Source: an uncultured Eubacteriales bacterium (GTDB lineage: Bacteria > Bacillota > Clostridia > Oscillospirales > Acutalibacteraceae). Taken from it: 32,196 bases of DNA. The stretch covers positions 1 through 32,196 of the forward strand of contig ONAS01000016.1 of NCBI GenBank assembly GCA_900315815.1, written 5' to 3'. Below, one piece after another: positions 7,773-14,561 of this stretch. Below the pieces are notes generated by a model that saw only the letters and a program-made list of their open reading frames with translations, was not told where the DNA came from and did no database searches. The first letter of the stretch is position 1. Each line of letters starts with the position of its first letter. The position numbers and the translations under genes were made by a program.

Positions 7773-7801
7773 CACCTCTTGAAATATGTATTCAAGAGGT
7801 G
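7773..7801 (-). terminator. prfC terminator hairpin that also contains the sigK ribosome site
   Basis: Perfect 11-bp arms CACCTCTTGAA (7773-7783 on +) and TTCAAGAGGTG (7791-7801) enclose a seven-base loop. On the minus strand the stem is followed at once by TTTTT and the sigK ATG (7767), so it has the form of an intrinsic terminator for prfC. The AAGAGGTG in its 3' arm is the sigK ribosome site, while the 5' arm CACCTCTT mimics the anti-Shine-Dalgarno sequence of 16S rRNA. Read-through mRNA would hide the site. Confidence 0.8.
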
Positions 7802-7822
7802 CGTTCTATTTGCGTGTCCTAG

Positions 7823-9409
7823 TTATTCCGCGTTGCCGAATTCCTGCAGGCGGAGGTCTTTGTTATGCTCAAGCGCCCAGTCGATGCTCCATTCCGAACG
7901 GAACAGCAGCAGCTTGTTTTCCTTGAAATCAGCGACTACCTTGGTATCGGACGCCAGATCCAATGTCTTGTAATCACTGTCGGAGATGATCCACCGGATG
8001 TACTGGTACGGCGTGTTTTCCATGATGATCTCTACGTTGTACTCATTCTCCAGACGGTACTTGAGAACATCGAACTGCAGAACGCCGACAACGCCGACGA
8101 TGACCTCTTCCATACCGGATTCCGGTTCATGGAAGATCTGGATGGCGCCCTCCTGTGCGATCTGGTTCATTCCTTTGACAAACTGTTTGCGCTTCATGGT
8201 ATCCTTCTGGCGCACCAAGGCAAAATGTTCGGGCGCGAAGGTCGGGATGCCCTTGAAGGCGAATTTCTGACCGGGTGAAACGACCGTGTCGCCGATGGAG
8301 AAAATACCGGGATCAAATACGCCGATGATGTCGCCCGCAAAGGCTTCGTCAACGACCTCACGCTCCTGCGCCATGATCTGCTGCGGCTGAGAGATCTTCA
8401 TTTTACGGTCGCCCTGAACATGGTAGACGTCCATGTTTTTATCAAATCTGCCGGAACAAATGCGCATGAACGCGACACGGTCACGGTGCGCTTTGTTCAT
8501 GTTAGCCTGGATCTTGAAAACGAACGCGGAGAAGAAATCCGCGTCGGGAGCGATCAGTTCGCCGTTTGCTTCTCTGGGAAGCGGTCCCGTCGTCAGACTG
8601 AGAAATTCCTGCAAAAACGGTTCCACGCCGAAATTGTTCAGTGCGGAGCCGAAGAATACGGGCGTCAGCTCTCCCTTTCGAACTAAATCAATATCAAAGT
8701 CATTGCCCGCTCCGTCCAGAAGATCGATATCGTCGAAAAGCGCATCCTTCTGACCGTAATACAGCTTGCTGTCAAGATCGGGATCGTCCAGCGACAGCTC
8801 GACGGTCTCGACCTCTTTCTGACCGTTGTTCGGAATGTAGGAGAGGATCTTGCGGGATTTTCTGTCGTATACGCCCTTGAACTCCTTACCGGAGCCGATC
8901 GGCCAATTCATCGGACAGGTATTGATGCCGAGAACGTTTTCAATATCCTCCAGCAGATCAAAGGGACTCTGCGCATCGCGGTCCATCTTATTGATAAAAG
9001 TGATGATCGGGATATGCCGCATAACGCAGACCTTGAACAGCTTGCGGGTCTGATTCTCAACACCCTTTGACGCGTCGATCACCATGACGGCGCTGTCTGC
9101 CGCCATCAGTGTACGATAAGTGTCCTCAGAAAAGTCCTGGTGTCCGGGTGTATCCAGAATATTGATGCAATAGCCGTCATATTTGAACTGCAATACGGAT
9201 GAGGTAACGGAAATACCTCTCTGCTTTTCGATCTCCATCCAGTCGGATACAGCGTGCTTGGCTGTTTTCTTGCCTTTGACCGAACCCGCAAGGTTGATCG
9301 CGCCGCCGTACAGCAGCAGTTTTTCCGTCAATGTGGTTTTACCTGCGTCGGGGTGAGAAATGATGGCAAAGGTCCGACGCTTCTGAATTTGTTCTGTAAG
9401 GTTGCTCAA
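7823..9409 (-). CDS. prfC: Peptide chain release factor 3 (RF-3)
   Basis: A 528-residue translational GTPase that recycles RF1 and RF2 after peptide release. GTPase motifs are G1 in SHPDAGKTT (18-26), the switch-I segment RGISVTS (64-70), G3 DTPGHQDF (86-93) and G4 NKMD (140-143). The C-terminal domain typical of RF-3 follows. Length agrees with the family. The start is TTG at 9407-9409, chosen because GGAGG sits at 9416-9420 and the protein then begins MSNLTEQ. A promoter lies at 9458-9487. It is divergent from hemW and is followed by the sigK hairpin. Confidence 0.97.
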   Translation of the reverse strand: MSNLTEQIQKRRTFAIISHPDAGKTTLTEKLLLYGGAINLAGSVKGKKTAKHAVSDWMEIEKQRGISVTSSVLQFKYDGYCINILDTPGHQDFSEDTYRTLMAADSAVMVIDASKGVENQTRKLFKVCVMRHIPIITFINKMDRDAQSPFDLLEDIENVLGINTCPMNWPIGSGKEFKGVYDRKSRKILSYIPNNGQKEVETVELSLDDPDLDSKLYYGQKDALFDDIDLLDGAGNDFDIDLVRKGELTPVFFGSALNNFGVEPFLQEFLSLTTGPLPREANGELIAPDADFFSAFVFKIQANMNKAHRDRVAFMRICSGRFDKNMDVYHVQGDRKMKISQPQQIMAQEREVVDEAFAGDIIGVFDPGIFSIGDTVVSPGQKFAFKGIPTFAPEHFALVRQKDTMKRKQFVKGMNQIAQEGAIQIFHEPESGMEEVIVGVVGVLQFDVLKYRLENEYNVEIIMENTPYQYIRWIISDSDYKTLDLASDTKVVADFKENKLLLFRSEWSIDWALEHNKDLRLQEFGNAE

Positions 9410-9457
9410 TGGTTGCCTCCGTGCAAAAAAGGATTCTGAATTTGTTGATACTTAATA

Positions 9458-9487
9458 ATTTTACTCTAAAATTATGGTAAAAGTCAA
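9458..9487 (-). promoter_or_regulatory. Promoter of prfC
   Basis: On the minus strand TTGACT (9482-9487) and TAAAAT (9458-9463) are separated by 18 bp. It is about 50 bp upstream of the TTG start, in an AT-rich gap, and points away from the hemW promoter. Confidence 0.6.
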
Positions 9488-9531
9488 CAAGTTTTTTGCT
9501 CGATTTTCTACATCTAATTATACAAAATCTA

Positions 9532-9560
9532 TTGACAATTTCCCTCTGATTTATTAATAT
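9532..9560 (+). promoter_or_regulatory. Promoter of hemW
   Basis: TTGACA (9532-9537) and TAATAT (9555-9560) are exactly 17 bp apart. Transcription would start near 9567 and leave a leader of about 100 nt before hemW, which holds the strong hairpin at 9611-9636. Confidence 0.75.
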
Positions 9561-9610
9561 ATACACATAAAGAAGATTTCATCTAAGTTTTTTCATATAC
9601 CTTCCAAACC

Positions 9611-9636
9611 GAGGCGAGAACGAAAGTTCTCGCCTC
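9611..9636 (+). promoter_or_regulatory. Strong GAAA-tetraloop hairpin in the hemW leader
   Basis: Perfect 11-bp arms GAGGCGAGAAC (9611-9621) and GTTCTCGCCTC (9626-9636) close a GAAA tetraloop. ACCCCTTTATC follows, a poor U-tract, and the hemW ribosome site is 21 bases downstream. Because it lies after a good promoter it is a leader structure, perhaps an attenuator or an mRNA stabiliser. No competing antiterminator was found by eye. Confidence 0.6.
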
Positions 9637-9668
9637 ACCCCTTTATCGGAACATTTTAAGGAGTGCTT

Positions 9669-10775
9669 ATGCGTCATATCGGCCTGTATCTGCATATTCC
9701 GTTCTGCGACGGAAAGTGCTATTACTGCAGTTTTTTCAGTAAACGCCCATGCTCAACAGAGATAGATGAATATGTAACGTATTTGAAACGCTCGATCGCT
9801 TCATGGGGCAAGCAGATCGACAGGCCAGTCGATACGGTCTATTTCGGCGGCGGCACGCCTTCCCTGTTGGGACATACTCGGCTGATTGAGATTATGAATA
9901 CGGTCAAAGCGTCCTTCTCGGTGGAGGAGCAGGCGGAGATCACGCTGGAGGTAAATCCGTCGTCAACTGAAAAGCTTGATTTTTCCGCATTGCGGAAAGC
10001 GGGCTTCAACCGTCTTTCTGTCGGCTTGCAGTCCGCCGATGATCACGAGCTGAGATTATTAGGCCGCAGACATAGTGTAACCGACATCGGCGTTACTGTC
10101 AAGTCCGCACAGCAAGCAGGCTTTGATAATATTTCTCTTGACGTGATGCTGGCGATCCCTGAACAGACGATTTCATCGCTTCATCACACCCTGGATTTCT
10201 GTGCGGAGTGCGGAGTGCAGCATATTTCCGCGTACATTCTCAAAATCGAGCCGGGAACGCGTTTTTATCAAAAGAAGGATATCTTACCCTTTTTTGACGA
10301 CGACGCACAGGCGGGCATTTACGAGGAAACCGTGAGGTATCTGTCAGAGCTGGGATATCATCAGTATGAGATATCCAACTTTTCCATAGAAGGTTATGAA
10401 AGCAGACATAATCTGAAATACTGGCATGATGAGGAGTATCTCGGGATCGGACCGTCCGCGCACTCATTTTTGGACAACAAGCGCTTTTATTATGATAACA
10501 GCTTTGACGCGTTTTATCGAAATGAAATAACTGACGAAGGACCCGGCGGCGATGCGGAGGAATACATCATGCTGGCACTTCGGCTGACGGAAGGTCTGAT
10601 CTTTGACCAATTCAGGGAGCGATTCCACACGGATATCAGTGCAAATATGATGAGAGCCGCAAAAGAGTTGGAAAAGCAGGGACTGGTCAGAATCAGCTCG
10701 GAATCACTTGCGCTGTCGGTAAAAGGATTCCTGGTATCCAATGCGATTATTGCCTATTTACTGGAAAACACTTGA
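9669..10775 (+). CDS. hemW: Radical SAM protein HemW (heme chaperone, coproporphyrinogen oxidase-like)
   Basis: A 368-residue radical SAM protein. The cluster motif HIPFCDGKCYYC (9-20; C13, C17, C20) is typical of the HemN/HemW family, as is the glycine-rich GGGTPS that follows. HemW proteins bind heme and pass it to respiratory enzymes; they are often misnamed oxygen-independent coproporphyrinogen oxidase. The short N-terminus, without the extra HemN residues, favours HemW. I choose ATG 9669, five bases after TAAGGAG (9657-9663); the in-frame GTG at 9663 overlaps that site. The stop codon lies inside the -35 box of the tRNA-Ser promoter. Confidence 0.9.
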   Translation: MRHIGLYLHIPFCDGKCYYCSFFSKRPCSTEIDEYVTYLKRSIASWGKQIDRPVDTVYFGGGTPSLLGHTRLIEIMNTVKASFSVEEQAEITLEVNPSSTEKLDFSALRKAGFNRLSVGLQSADDHELRLLGRRHSVTDIGVTVKSAQQAGFDNISLDVMLAIPEQTISSLHHTLDFCAECGVQHISAYILKIEPGTRFYQKKDILPFFDDDAQAGIYEETVRYLSELGYHQYEISNFSIEGYESRHNLKYWHDEEYLGIGPSAHSFLDNKRFYYDNSFDAFYRNEITDEGPGGDAEEYIMLALRLTEGLIFDQFRERFHTDISANMMRAAKELEKQGLVRISSESLALSVKGFLVSNAIIAYLLENT

Positions 10776-10800
10776 CAATATTGCAAAAACAAAGTAAAAT
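10772..10800 (+). promoter_or_regulatory. Promoter of tRNA-Ser, overlapping the hemW stop codon
   Basis: TTGACA (10772-10777) and TAAAAT (10795-10800) are 17 bp apart, 24 bp before the mature tRNA. The hemW TGA (10773-10775) forms part of the -35 hexamer. Confidence 0.75.
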
Positions 10801-10824
10801 GATGATTGCTGACAACGCAAACAC

Positions 10825-10913
10825 GGAAGCGTATCGAAGTGGTCATAACGGGCCTGACTCGAAATCAGGTAGTCCTCACGGGCTCGTGGGTTCGAATCCC
10901 ACCGCTTCCGCCA
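10825..10913 (+). tRNA. tRNA-Ser (anticodon CGA)
   Basis: An 89-nt class II tRNA with encoded CCA. The acceptor arms GGAAGCG (10825-10831) and CGCTTCC (10903-10909) pair fully. The anticodon stem CCTGA/TCAGG holds loop CTCGAAA, so the anticodon is CGA (reads UCG). A long variable arm AGTCC-TCAC-GGGCT and the T arm GTGGG-TTCGAAT-CCCAC confirm serine type. It has its own promoter and is followed by a terminator within the repeat module at 10900-10992. Confidence 0.97.
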
Positions 10914-10992
10914 TTAGAACAAGGGAGATACCGTTTGGTGTCTCCCTTATTCAATTACCAAAATGCGGAAGCGGCGGAATTCGAAGGCGAGC
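10900..10992 (+). repeat. tRNA-derived palindromic module, copy A (contains terminator 10921-10952)
   Basis: Copy A begins inside the tRNA 3' end (CACCGCTTCCGCCA), continues through a 12-bp terminator stem (AAGGGAGATACC, loop GTTT, GGTGTCTCCCTT, then ATTC) and ends with an inverted copy of the tRNA end: TGCGGAAGCGGCGG then ATTCGAAGG (10964-10986). The tRNA tail and the inverted copy could pair around the terminator. The same 93 bp occur again at 11136-11228 with one change (A at 10978, G at 11214). Confidence 0.92.
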
Positions 10993-11135
10993 GTGCCGAG
11001 GATGAAGCGCGAAGTCGCGAAATCCGAAAGTGTAAACGCCACAGCGCGGCGTTTACAGCGAGAGCGTAGGAGTCACTTTGGTCAGAAGGTGTAGCTCCGA
11101 AGACGCGGAAGCTCATCACCGCCAGATTCAGCATA
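10993..11135 (+). other. Structured spacer between the two modules, three hairpins, possible RNA element
   Basis: Three successive stems are visible. H1 (11000-11025) has GGAT/ATCC and GCG/CGC with symmetric GAA/GAA internal loops. H2 has TGTAAACGCC (11031-11040) with GGCGTTTACA (11048-11057), a perfect 10-bp stem, and CCgAAAGTG (11024-11032) can extend it with CACTTTGG (11074-11081). H3 (11088-11120) pairs GGTG/CACC and AGCT-CC/GG-AGCT. The end (11105-11112, GCGGAAGC) can also pair with GCTTCCGC at 11140-11147, like a tRNA acceptor with its body lost. Frames across it look like read-through of repeats and are not counted as genes. Confidence 0.5.
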
Positions 11136-11228
11136 CACCGCTTCCGCCATTAGAACAAGGGAGATACCGTTTGGTGTCTCCCTTATTCAATTACCAAAAT
11201 GCGGAAGCGGCGGGATTCGAAGGCGAGC
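11136..11228 (+). repeat. tRNA-derived palindromic module, copy B
   Basis: Identical to copy A except for G at 11214. It includes the last 15 bases of the tRNA sequence (without a tRNA body before them), a second terminator stem at 11157-11184, and the inverted tRNA end. In this copy the inverted arm keeps the exact tRNA-type GGGATTCGAA. The two copies define a 236-bp tandem unit. Confidence 0.9.
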
Positions 11229-11254
11229 AATATCATATTAACCTACTGCAACAG

Positions 11255-11283
11255 TTGATATTTTGTCTCTTTCGTGCTATAAT
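11255..11283 (+). promoter_or_regulatory. Promoter of the 79-residue protein gene
   Basis: TTGATA (11255-11260) and TATAAT (11278-11283) are 17 bp apart, with TG one base before the -10 (extended -10). The leader before 11365 can fold (GCCGA and CACAA pairing with TTGTG and TCGGC). Confidence 0.8.
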
Positions 11284-11364
11284 AATCTTGTTAACAAAAG
11301 AGAGAGTCGCCGATACATCACAACCGTTGTGTTCGGCAGTCATCAATCAATCAGGAGGTACCAT

Positions 11365-11604
11365 ATGGCAGATTTAAAAGGTGTCTGGACGCAGACCGCT
11401 AAGTCGTTCATTCTCGCGTTCAACGATCTCGGCGTTTCGCTGTCACAATCAGCAAAGGTCGGCATTGATAAAGCCGTAGCATGGGCACGCAAGGATAATC
11501 CGCACTACGAGGCAGAAGGCGCAGAGATCCCCACCCCGGACGAACAGCCTGCCGCTGAAGCCAAAAAAGCGGCCGAAGCGCCCGAAGAACCCACTGCAGA
11601 ATAA
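11365..11604 (+). CDS. Small acidic protein of unknown function (79 residues)
   Basis: The ATG at 11365 follows AGGAGG (11353-11358) by six bases, after a near-consensus promoter. The N-terminal half (about 1-45, with LKGVWTQTAKSFILAFNDLG and VGIDKAVAWARKDNP) looks like an amphipathic helix pair. The C-terminal half is a Pro/Ala/Glu-rich tail, probably disordered. There is no signal peptide or membrane span. I have an impression of similar short proteins in other clostridia but cannot name a family. Strong expression signals and a closing terminator argue for a real monocistronic gene. Confidence 0.75.
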   Translation: MADLKGVWTQTAKSFILAFNDLGVSLSQSAKVGIDKAVAWARKDNPHYEAEGAEIPTPDEQPAAEAKKAAEAPEEPTAE

Positions 11605-11624
11605 CAGATAAGTGAATCAAAAGT

Positions 11625-11657
11625 ACAGCCGCTTCCAAATGTACCGGAAGCGGCTGT
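11625..11657. terminator. Terminator after the small acidic protein gene
   Basis: Perfect 12-bp arms 11625-11636 (ACAGCCGCTTCC) and 11646-11657 (GGAAGCGGCTGT) enclose a nine-base loop. T-rich sequence follows on + but is interrupted. It lies just before the converging lipoprotein stop at 11664, so it may serve both. The arms share GGAAGCGGC with the tRNA-derived repeats. Confidence 0.7.
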
Positions 11658-11663
11658 TGTCTG

Positions 11664-12176
11664 TTATTTGATGATTTTTCCGTCGGCATCGTAGGCGACC
11701 CATTTTCCGTTTTCGAACACCTCGCGTTTTACCAGATGCTCATCAAAATCGTAGTAAAGCCGTTCTTTTTCAGTGCCGTCCGGATCATAGCGAAACACCT
11801 GCGCTTCGCCGTTTGACAGCTCATATGCTTTTTCGGTGAGATTCCCGTCGTCATCATAGGTGTAGACATAGCGGTACTCTCCGAAGCCCTCCGCGCTGTA
11901 GCGCGTTTCGGTATACAGCCGGTTGCTTTCATCATACTCGTACAAGTCGTAATGGAGATATGTCTGATTTTCGTCGAACACATCCAGCCGTGTGACGTTG
12001 CCGTTATCGTCATAAAAACGACGTTCATAGCCGGTCAGATTTCCGTTATCATCCTTGATCTCTGTCATAGCGCCGTTTTCGGTAGACTGCTGCTGATGCT
12101 CGGATGAGCAGGCAGTCAGGAATACAGCCGAGAGAAGCAATGATAACAACAGGATCAAACCAATCGGACGCTTCAT
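11664..12176 (-). CDS. Lipoprotein with YD/MORN-like repeats
   Basis: A 170-residue protein with a lipoprotein signal ending in LTAC (lipidated C23). The mature part is a series of short beta-rich repeats of the type RxYDDNGNVTxxxxFD, YxYDExNRLxxETRYS and YTYDDDGNLTEKxY, like the YD repeats of RHS proteins or antitoxin-like MORN-variant proteins. Such small surface lipoproteins are common in Ruminococcus; their function is unknown. Its ATG overlaps the upp TAA (TAATG), so translation is probably coupled to upp, although I see no functional link. Confidence 0.8.
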   Translation of the reverse strand: MKRPIGLILLLSLLLSAVFLTACSSEHQQQSTENGAMTEIKDDNGNLTGYERRFYDDNGNVTRLDVFDENQTYLHYDLYEYDESNRLYTETRYSAEGFGEYRYVYTYDDDGNLTEKAYELSNGEAQVFRYDPDGTEKERLYYDFDEHLVKREVFENGKWVAYDADGKIIK

Positions 12177-12805
12177 TATTTTGTACCGTAAATACGGTCG
12201 CCCGCATCACCGAGACCGGGCAGGATGTAGCAGTTCTCGTTCAGGCATTCATCCTTTGCCGCGCAGAAGATATCTACGTCAGGATGCGCCTTTGTCAGCA
12301 CTTCGATTCCCTCGGGCGCCGCAATGATGCAGAGGAATTTGATGGAGCGCGGTTTGGAGCGCTTGATGATCTCGATCGCGTCGACAGCGCTGCCGCCGGT
12401 AGCGAGCATCGGATCGAGAACAAATACGTCTCTCTCATTGATATCACCGGGAAGCTTGTTATAATACTCGACAGGCTTGTGTGTGACCTCATCACGATAA
12501 AGACCGATATGACCGACCTTAGCGGAGGGTACCATCGTCAGCATCGCGTCAAGCATGCCGCAGCCGGCGCGGAGGATCGGAACGAAAGCCAGCTTTCTGC
12601 CAGCGATTTTCTTGGCTGTCATAGGAGCCATCGGTGTTTTGATCTCAACCGACTTCAGAGGAAGATCGCGTGTCGCCTCAAAGCACATCAGCATCGCGAT
12701 CTCTGAGATCAGCTCACGAAATTCCTTGGTGCCGGTTCTCTCATCACGCAGGATAGCAAGCTTATGCTGGATCAGCGGATGGTCAAATACGGTTACTTTA
12801 CTCAT
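12176..12805 (-). CDS. upp: Uracil phosphoribosyltransferase
   Basis: A 209-residue pyrimidine-salvage enzyme that makes UMP from uracil and PRPP. The PRPP-binding loop is [10 protein letters not shown] (131-140), and the conserved [11 protein letters not shown] segment is at 74-84. Length and start match UPRT of Firmicutes. The ribosome site GAAGGA lies about eight bases before the ATG. It is 25 bp after rpiB, a common pairing in Firmicutes (rpiB, upp near glyA or the atp operon), and overlaps the following lipoprotein start by one base. Confidence 0.97.
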   Translation of the reverse strand: MSKVTVFDHPLIQHKLAILRDERTGTKEFRELISEIAMLMCFEATRDLPLKSVEIKTPMAPMTAKKIAGRKLAFVPILRAGCGMLDAMLTMVPSAKVGHIGLYRDEVTHKPVEYYNKLPGDINERDVFVLDPMLATGGSAVDAIEIIKRSKPRSIKFLCIIAAPEGIEVLTKAHPDVDIFCAAKDECLNENCYILPGLGDAGDRIYGTK

Positions 12806-12830
12806 AGATATATTCCTTCTTTCTTAAGTA

Positions 12831-13280
12831 TTATACGTTGAAATTACCGTTTTCGATATCAGTAATCATTTGTACTCTTTTTGCGTGTCTGCCGCCCTCG
12901 TAATCGGTGTGCAGGAAAATATCGGCGAGCTTGACCGCGGTTTCCTCGCTGATGACTCTTCCTCCCATGCACAGGACGTTGGCATTATTATGGCGGCGTG
13001 TCATCTCCGCACAGAATTCATCGGTAACGACCGATGCGCGAATGCCCTTGACCTTGTTGGCGACCATGGATACGCCGATCCCCGTGCCGCAGCAGATAAT
13101 ACCAAAATCGGCATTTCCCTGAGCTACCGCAGACGCGACCTGATACGCGTAGATCGGATAATCAACGCTTTCGGGCGTATCACAGCCGAAATCCTTATAT
13201 TCGATATCGTTTTCTTTCAGATAGTCGATCACGGCGTTTTTGATGTTCAGCCCGCCGTGGTCACAGCCGATCGCTATCAT
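12831..13280 (-). CDS. rpiB: Ribose 5-phosphate isomerase B
   Basis: A 149-residue LacA/RpiB isomerase that interconverts ribulose-5-P and ribose-5-P, feeding PRPP synthesis and so upp. Visible features are the N-terminal IGCDHGG (D7, H8), the active-site cysteine in ICCGTGIG (C64) and RRHNNANVLCMGGR. An in-frame ATG at 13289 overlaps the tsaB stop (ATGA) and would add three residues; I prefer 13280 because it gives the usual family length and leaves nine bases after the AGAAGGG ribosome site. Either start is possible. Confidence 0.94.
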   Translation of the reverse strand: MIAIGCDHGGLNIKNAVIDYLKENDIEYKDFGCDTPESVDYPIYAYQVASAVAQGNADFGIICCGTGIGVSMVANKVKGIRASVVTDEFCAEMTRRHNNANVLCMGGRVISEETAVKLADIFLHTDYEGGRHAKRVQMITDIENGNFNV

Positions 13281-13285
13281 TTCAA

Positions 13286-13987
13286 TCATCCCTTCTGTTT
13301 TTCTAAACGTTCTCTTTCCGCCTGTGAAAGGCGCAGATAAGACGGCATCAGCGTTGCCGCAGATATGACCTCTCCCCGTTCCGCTTTTTCGGACGCGATC
13401 ATCGCAGTCGATGAAGCGCGTTGAAAGCGTATATTGTCAGGAGCTAGTCTGATGTTTTTTAATTCTTTACAAGAATTATATACCAGTTCAGCACCGTCGC
13501 CGACGAGTATGACCTGTTCATCAAACGCTTTCAGCTCTTCTGTCAGCGCATCGATCGCAATCGCCCGGTCGTTTTGCAGCTGTATTGCCTTATTGTCAGT
13601 GATGCGGAACAACGCATTGTATACCTGCTGACGTCTGGCGTCCATACAGGCGCAGATAACGGCATTTTCGGCAAGAGCATTGTATGCCATGCTTTGGAGT
13701 GTCGATACTGCGGCGCAGGGCTTGTCCAGTGCGTAAGCCATTCCCTTGACGGCGCTGACTCCGATGCGTACTCCCGTAAATGATCCGGGACCGTTATTAA
13801 CGGCGAAAACGTCGATATCCTCCGCTTTGATCCCGGTTATCTGCAAGACGGATTCGATCATCGCGGCGAGCGTCTGGCTGTGGGTCAGCTTTGTATTGAT
13901 GAAGTATTCGGCAAGCACCTTGCCGTCATACAGGCAGACAGACGCGGGCGTAGCCGACGAATCAACCGATAATATCAGCATACTCAT
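13286..13987 (-). CDS. tsaB: tRNA threonylcarbamoyladenosine biosynthesis protein TsaB
   Basis: A 233-residue ASKHA-fold protein, the partner of TsaD and TsaE in making t6A37 of ANN-decoding tRNAs. The N-terminal ILSVDSSATPASVCL, the segment LTHSQTLAAMI and the AVNNGPGSFTGVRIGVSAVKGMA motif are hallmarks. The gene overlaps the end of tsaE by 26 bases and ends at the rpiB start region, so the genes are co-expressed. An internal ATG two codons later is an alternative start. tsaD is not in this window. Confidence 0.95.
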   Translation of the reverse strand: MSMLILSVDSSATPASVCLYDGKVLAEYFINTKLTHSQTLAAMIESVLQITGIKAEDIDVFAVNNGPGSFTGVRIGVSAVKGMAYALDKPCAAVSTLQSMAYNALAENAVICACMDARRQQVYNALFRITDNKAIQLQNDRAIAIDALTEELKAFDEQVILVGDGAELVYNSCKELKNIRLAPDNIRFQRASSTAMIASEKAERGEVISAATLMPSYLRLSQAERERLEKQKG

Positions 13988-14402
13988 CCAACCCCTCTAT
14001 CTCAAAGATCCGCACATTCTCATCATCGGTTTTGCCGATACGGATGCGGATAGCGTTATGTTCCAGTTCATCCTCGATATTTTCGCTCCATTCGATGATC
14101 AGCACACCGGTATCCAGGTAATCATAGAAGCCGATTGCAAACAGATCATCGACAGAGGTGATCCGATACATATCAAAGTGATATATCGGATATTTGCCGC
14201 GGTAGGCATTCACCAAAGCGAATGTCGGGCTTGAAACGCCGTCAATAACGCCGAGTCCTTTACAGACGCCCCTGGTAAATGCGGTTTTTCCGGCGCCCAG
14301 ATCACCGAAAAGCGCGATTTCCTCAGAGCCCTTCAAAACAGAGGCGATCCTCTCTCCCAGCGCTTCGGTATCAGCGGTCGATTTAGATACAACTTTCAGC
14401 AT
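13962..14402 (-). CDS. tsaE: tRNA threonylcarbamoyladenosine biosynthesis ATPase TsaE
   Basis: A 146-residue P-loop ATPase that drives turnover of the TsaBDE complex. Walker A is GDLGAGKT (33-40), followed by FTRGVCKGLG; the characteristic SPTFALVNAY and YHFDMYRI segments follow. A GGAGAG ribosome site precedes the ATG. It is the first gene of a tight minus-strand group tsaE-tsaB-rpiB-upp-lipoprotein. No convincing promoter was found in the 100-bp AT-rich gap upstream. Confidence 0.96.
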   Translation of the reverse strand: MLKVVSKSTADTEALGERIASVLKGSEEIALFGDLGAGKTAFTRGVCKGLGVIDGVSSPTFALVNAYRGKYPIYHFDMYRITSVDDLFAIGFYDYLDTGVLIIEWSENIEDELEHNAIRIRIGKTDDENVRIFEIEGLDEYADIIG

Positions 14403-14502
14403 AATGTCTCTCCAAATTCTATTAATTAATTATTTTATCATATCTTGAGGACAAAATAATGCTGTATGACAAAATAAAATAAAATTTGTTACAATTATCA
14501 CC

Positions 14503-14531
14503 TTGCATTCAGCATAGTGATTCACTATAAT
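14503..14531 (+). promoter_or_regulatory. Promoter of the rodA-like gene with a palindrome on the -10
   Basis: TTGCAT (14503-14508) and TATAAT (14526-14531) are 17 bp apart. A perfect 15-bp palindrome, ATAGTGA-T-TCACTAT (14514-14528), covers the spacer and part of the -10 box and looks like an operator; no candidate regulator is encoded next to it. Confidence 0.75.
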
Positions 14532-14561
14532 AAAGAGGAATACAAATCTGAAAGGTTACTT

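Noticed and set aside
10900-11228. CRISPR-like repeat array
   Set aside because: Only two copies, each palindromic and 93 bp, with a single structured spacer and no cas genes.
10772-11377. Three overlapping + frames across the tRNA and repeat modules (10772-11005, 10806-11069, 11078-11377)
   Set aside because: They read through the tRNA, terminators and inverted repeats, have no ribosome sites, and their similar segments simply reflect the DNA repeat.
13962-13987. Frameshift between tsaE and tsaB
   Set aside because: Both frames are complete with normal family ends; the 26-base overlap is ordinary operon packing.
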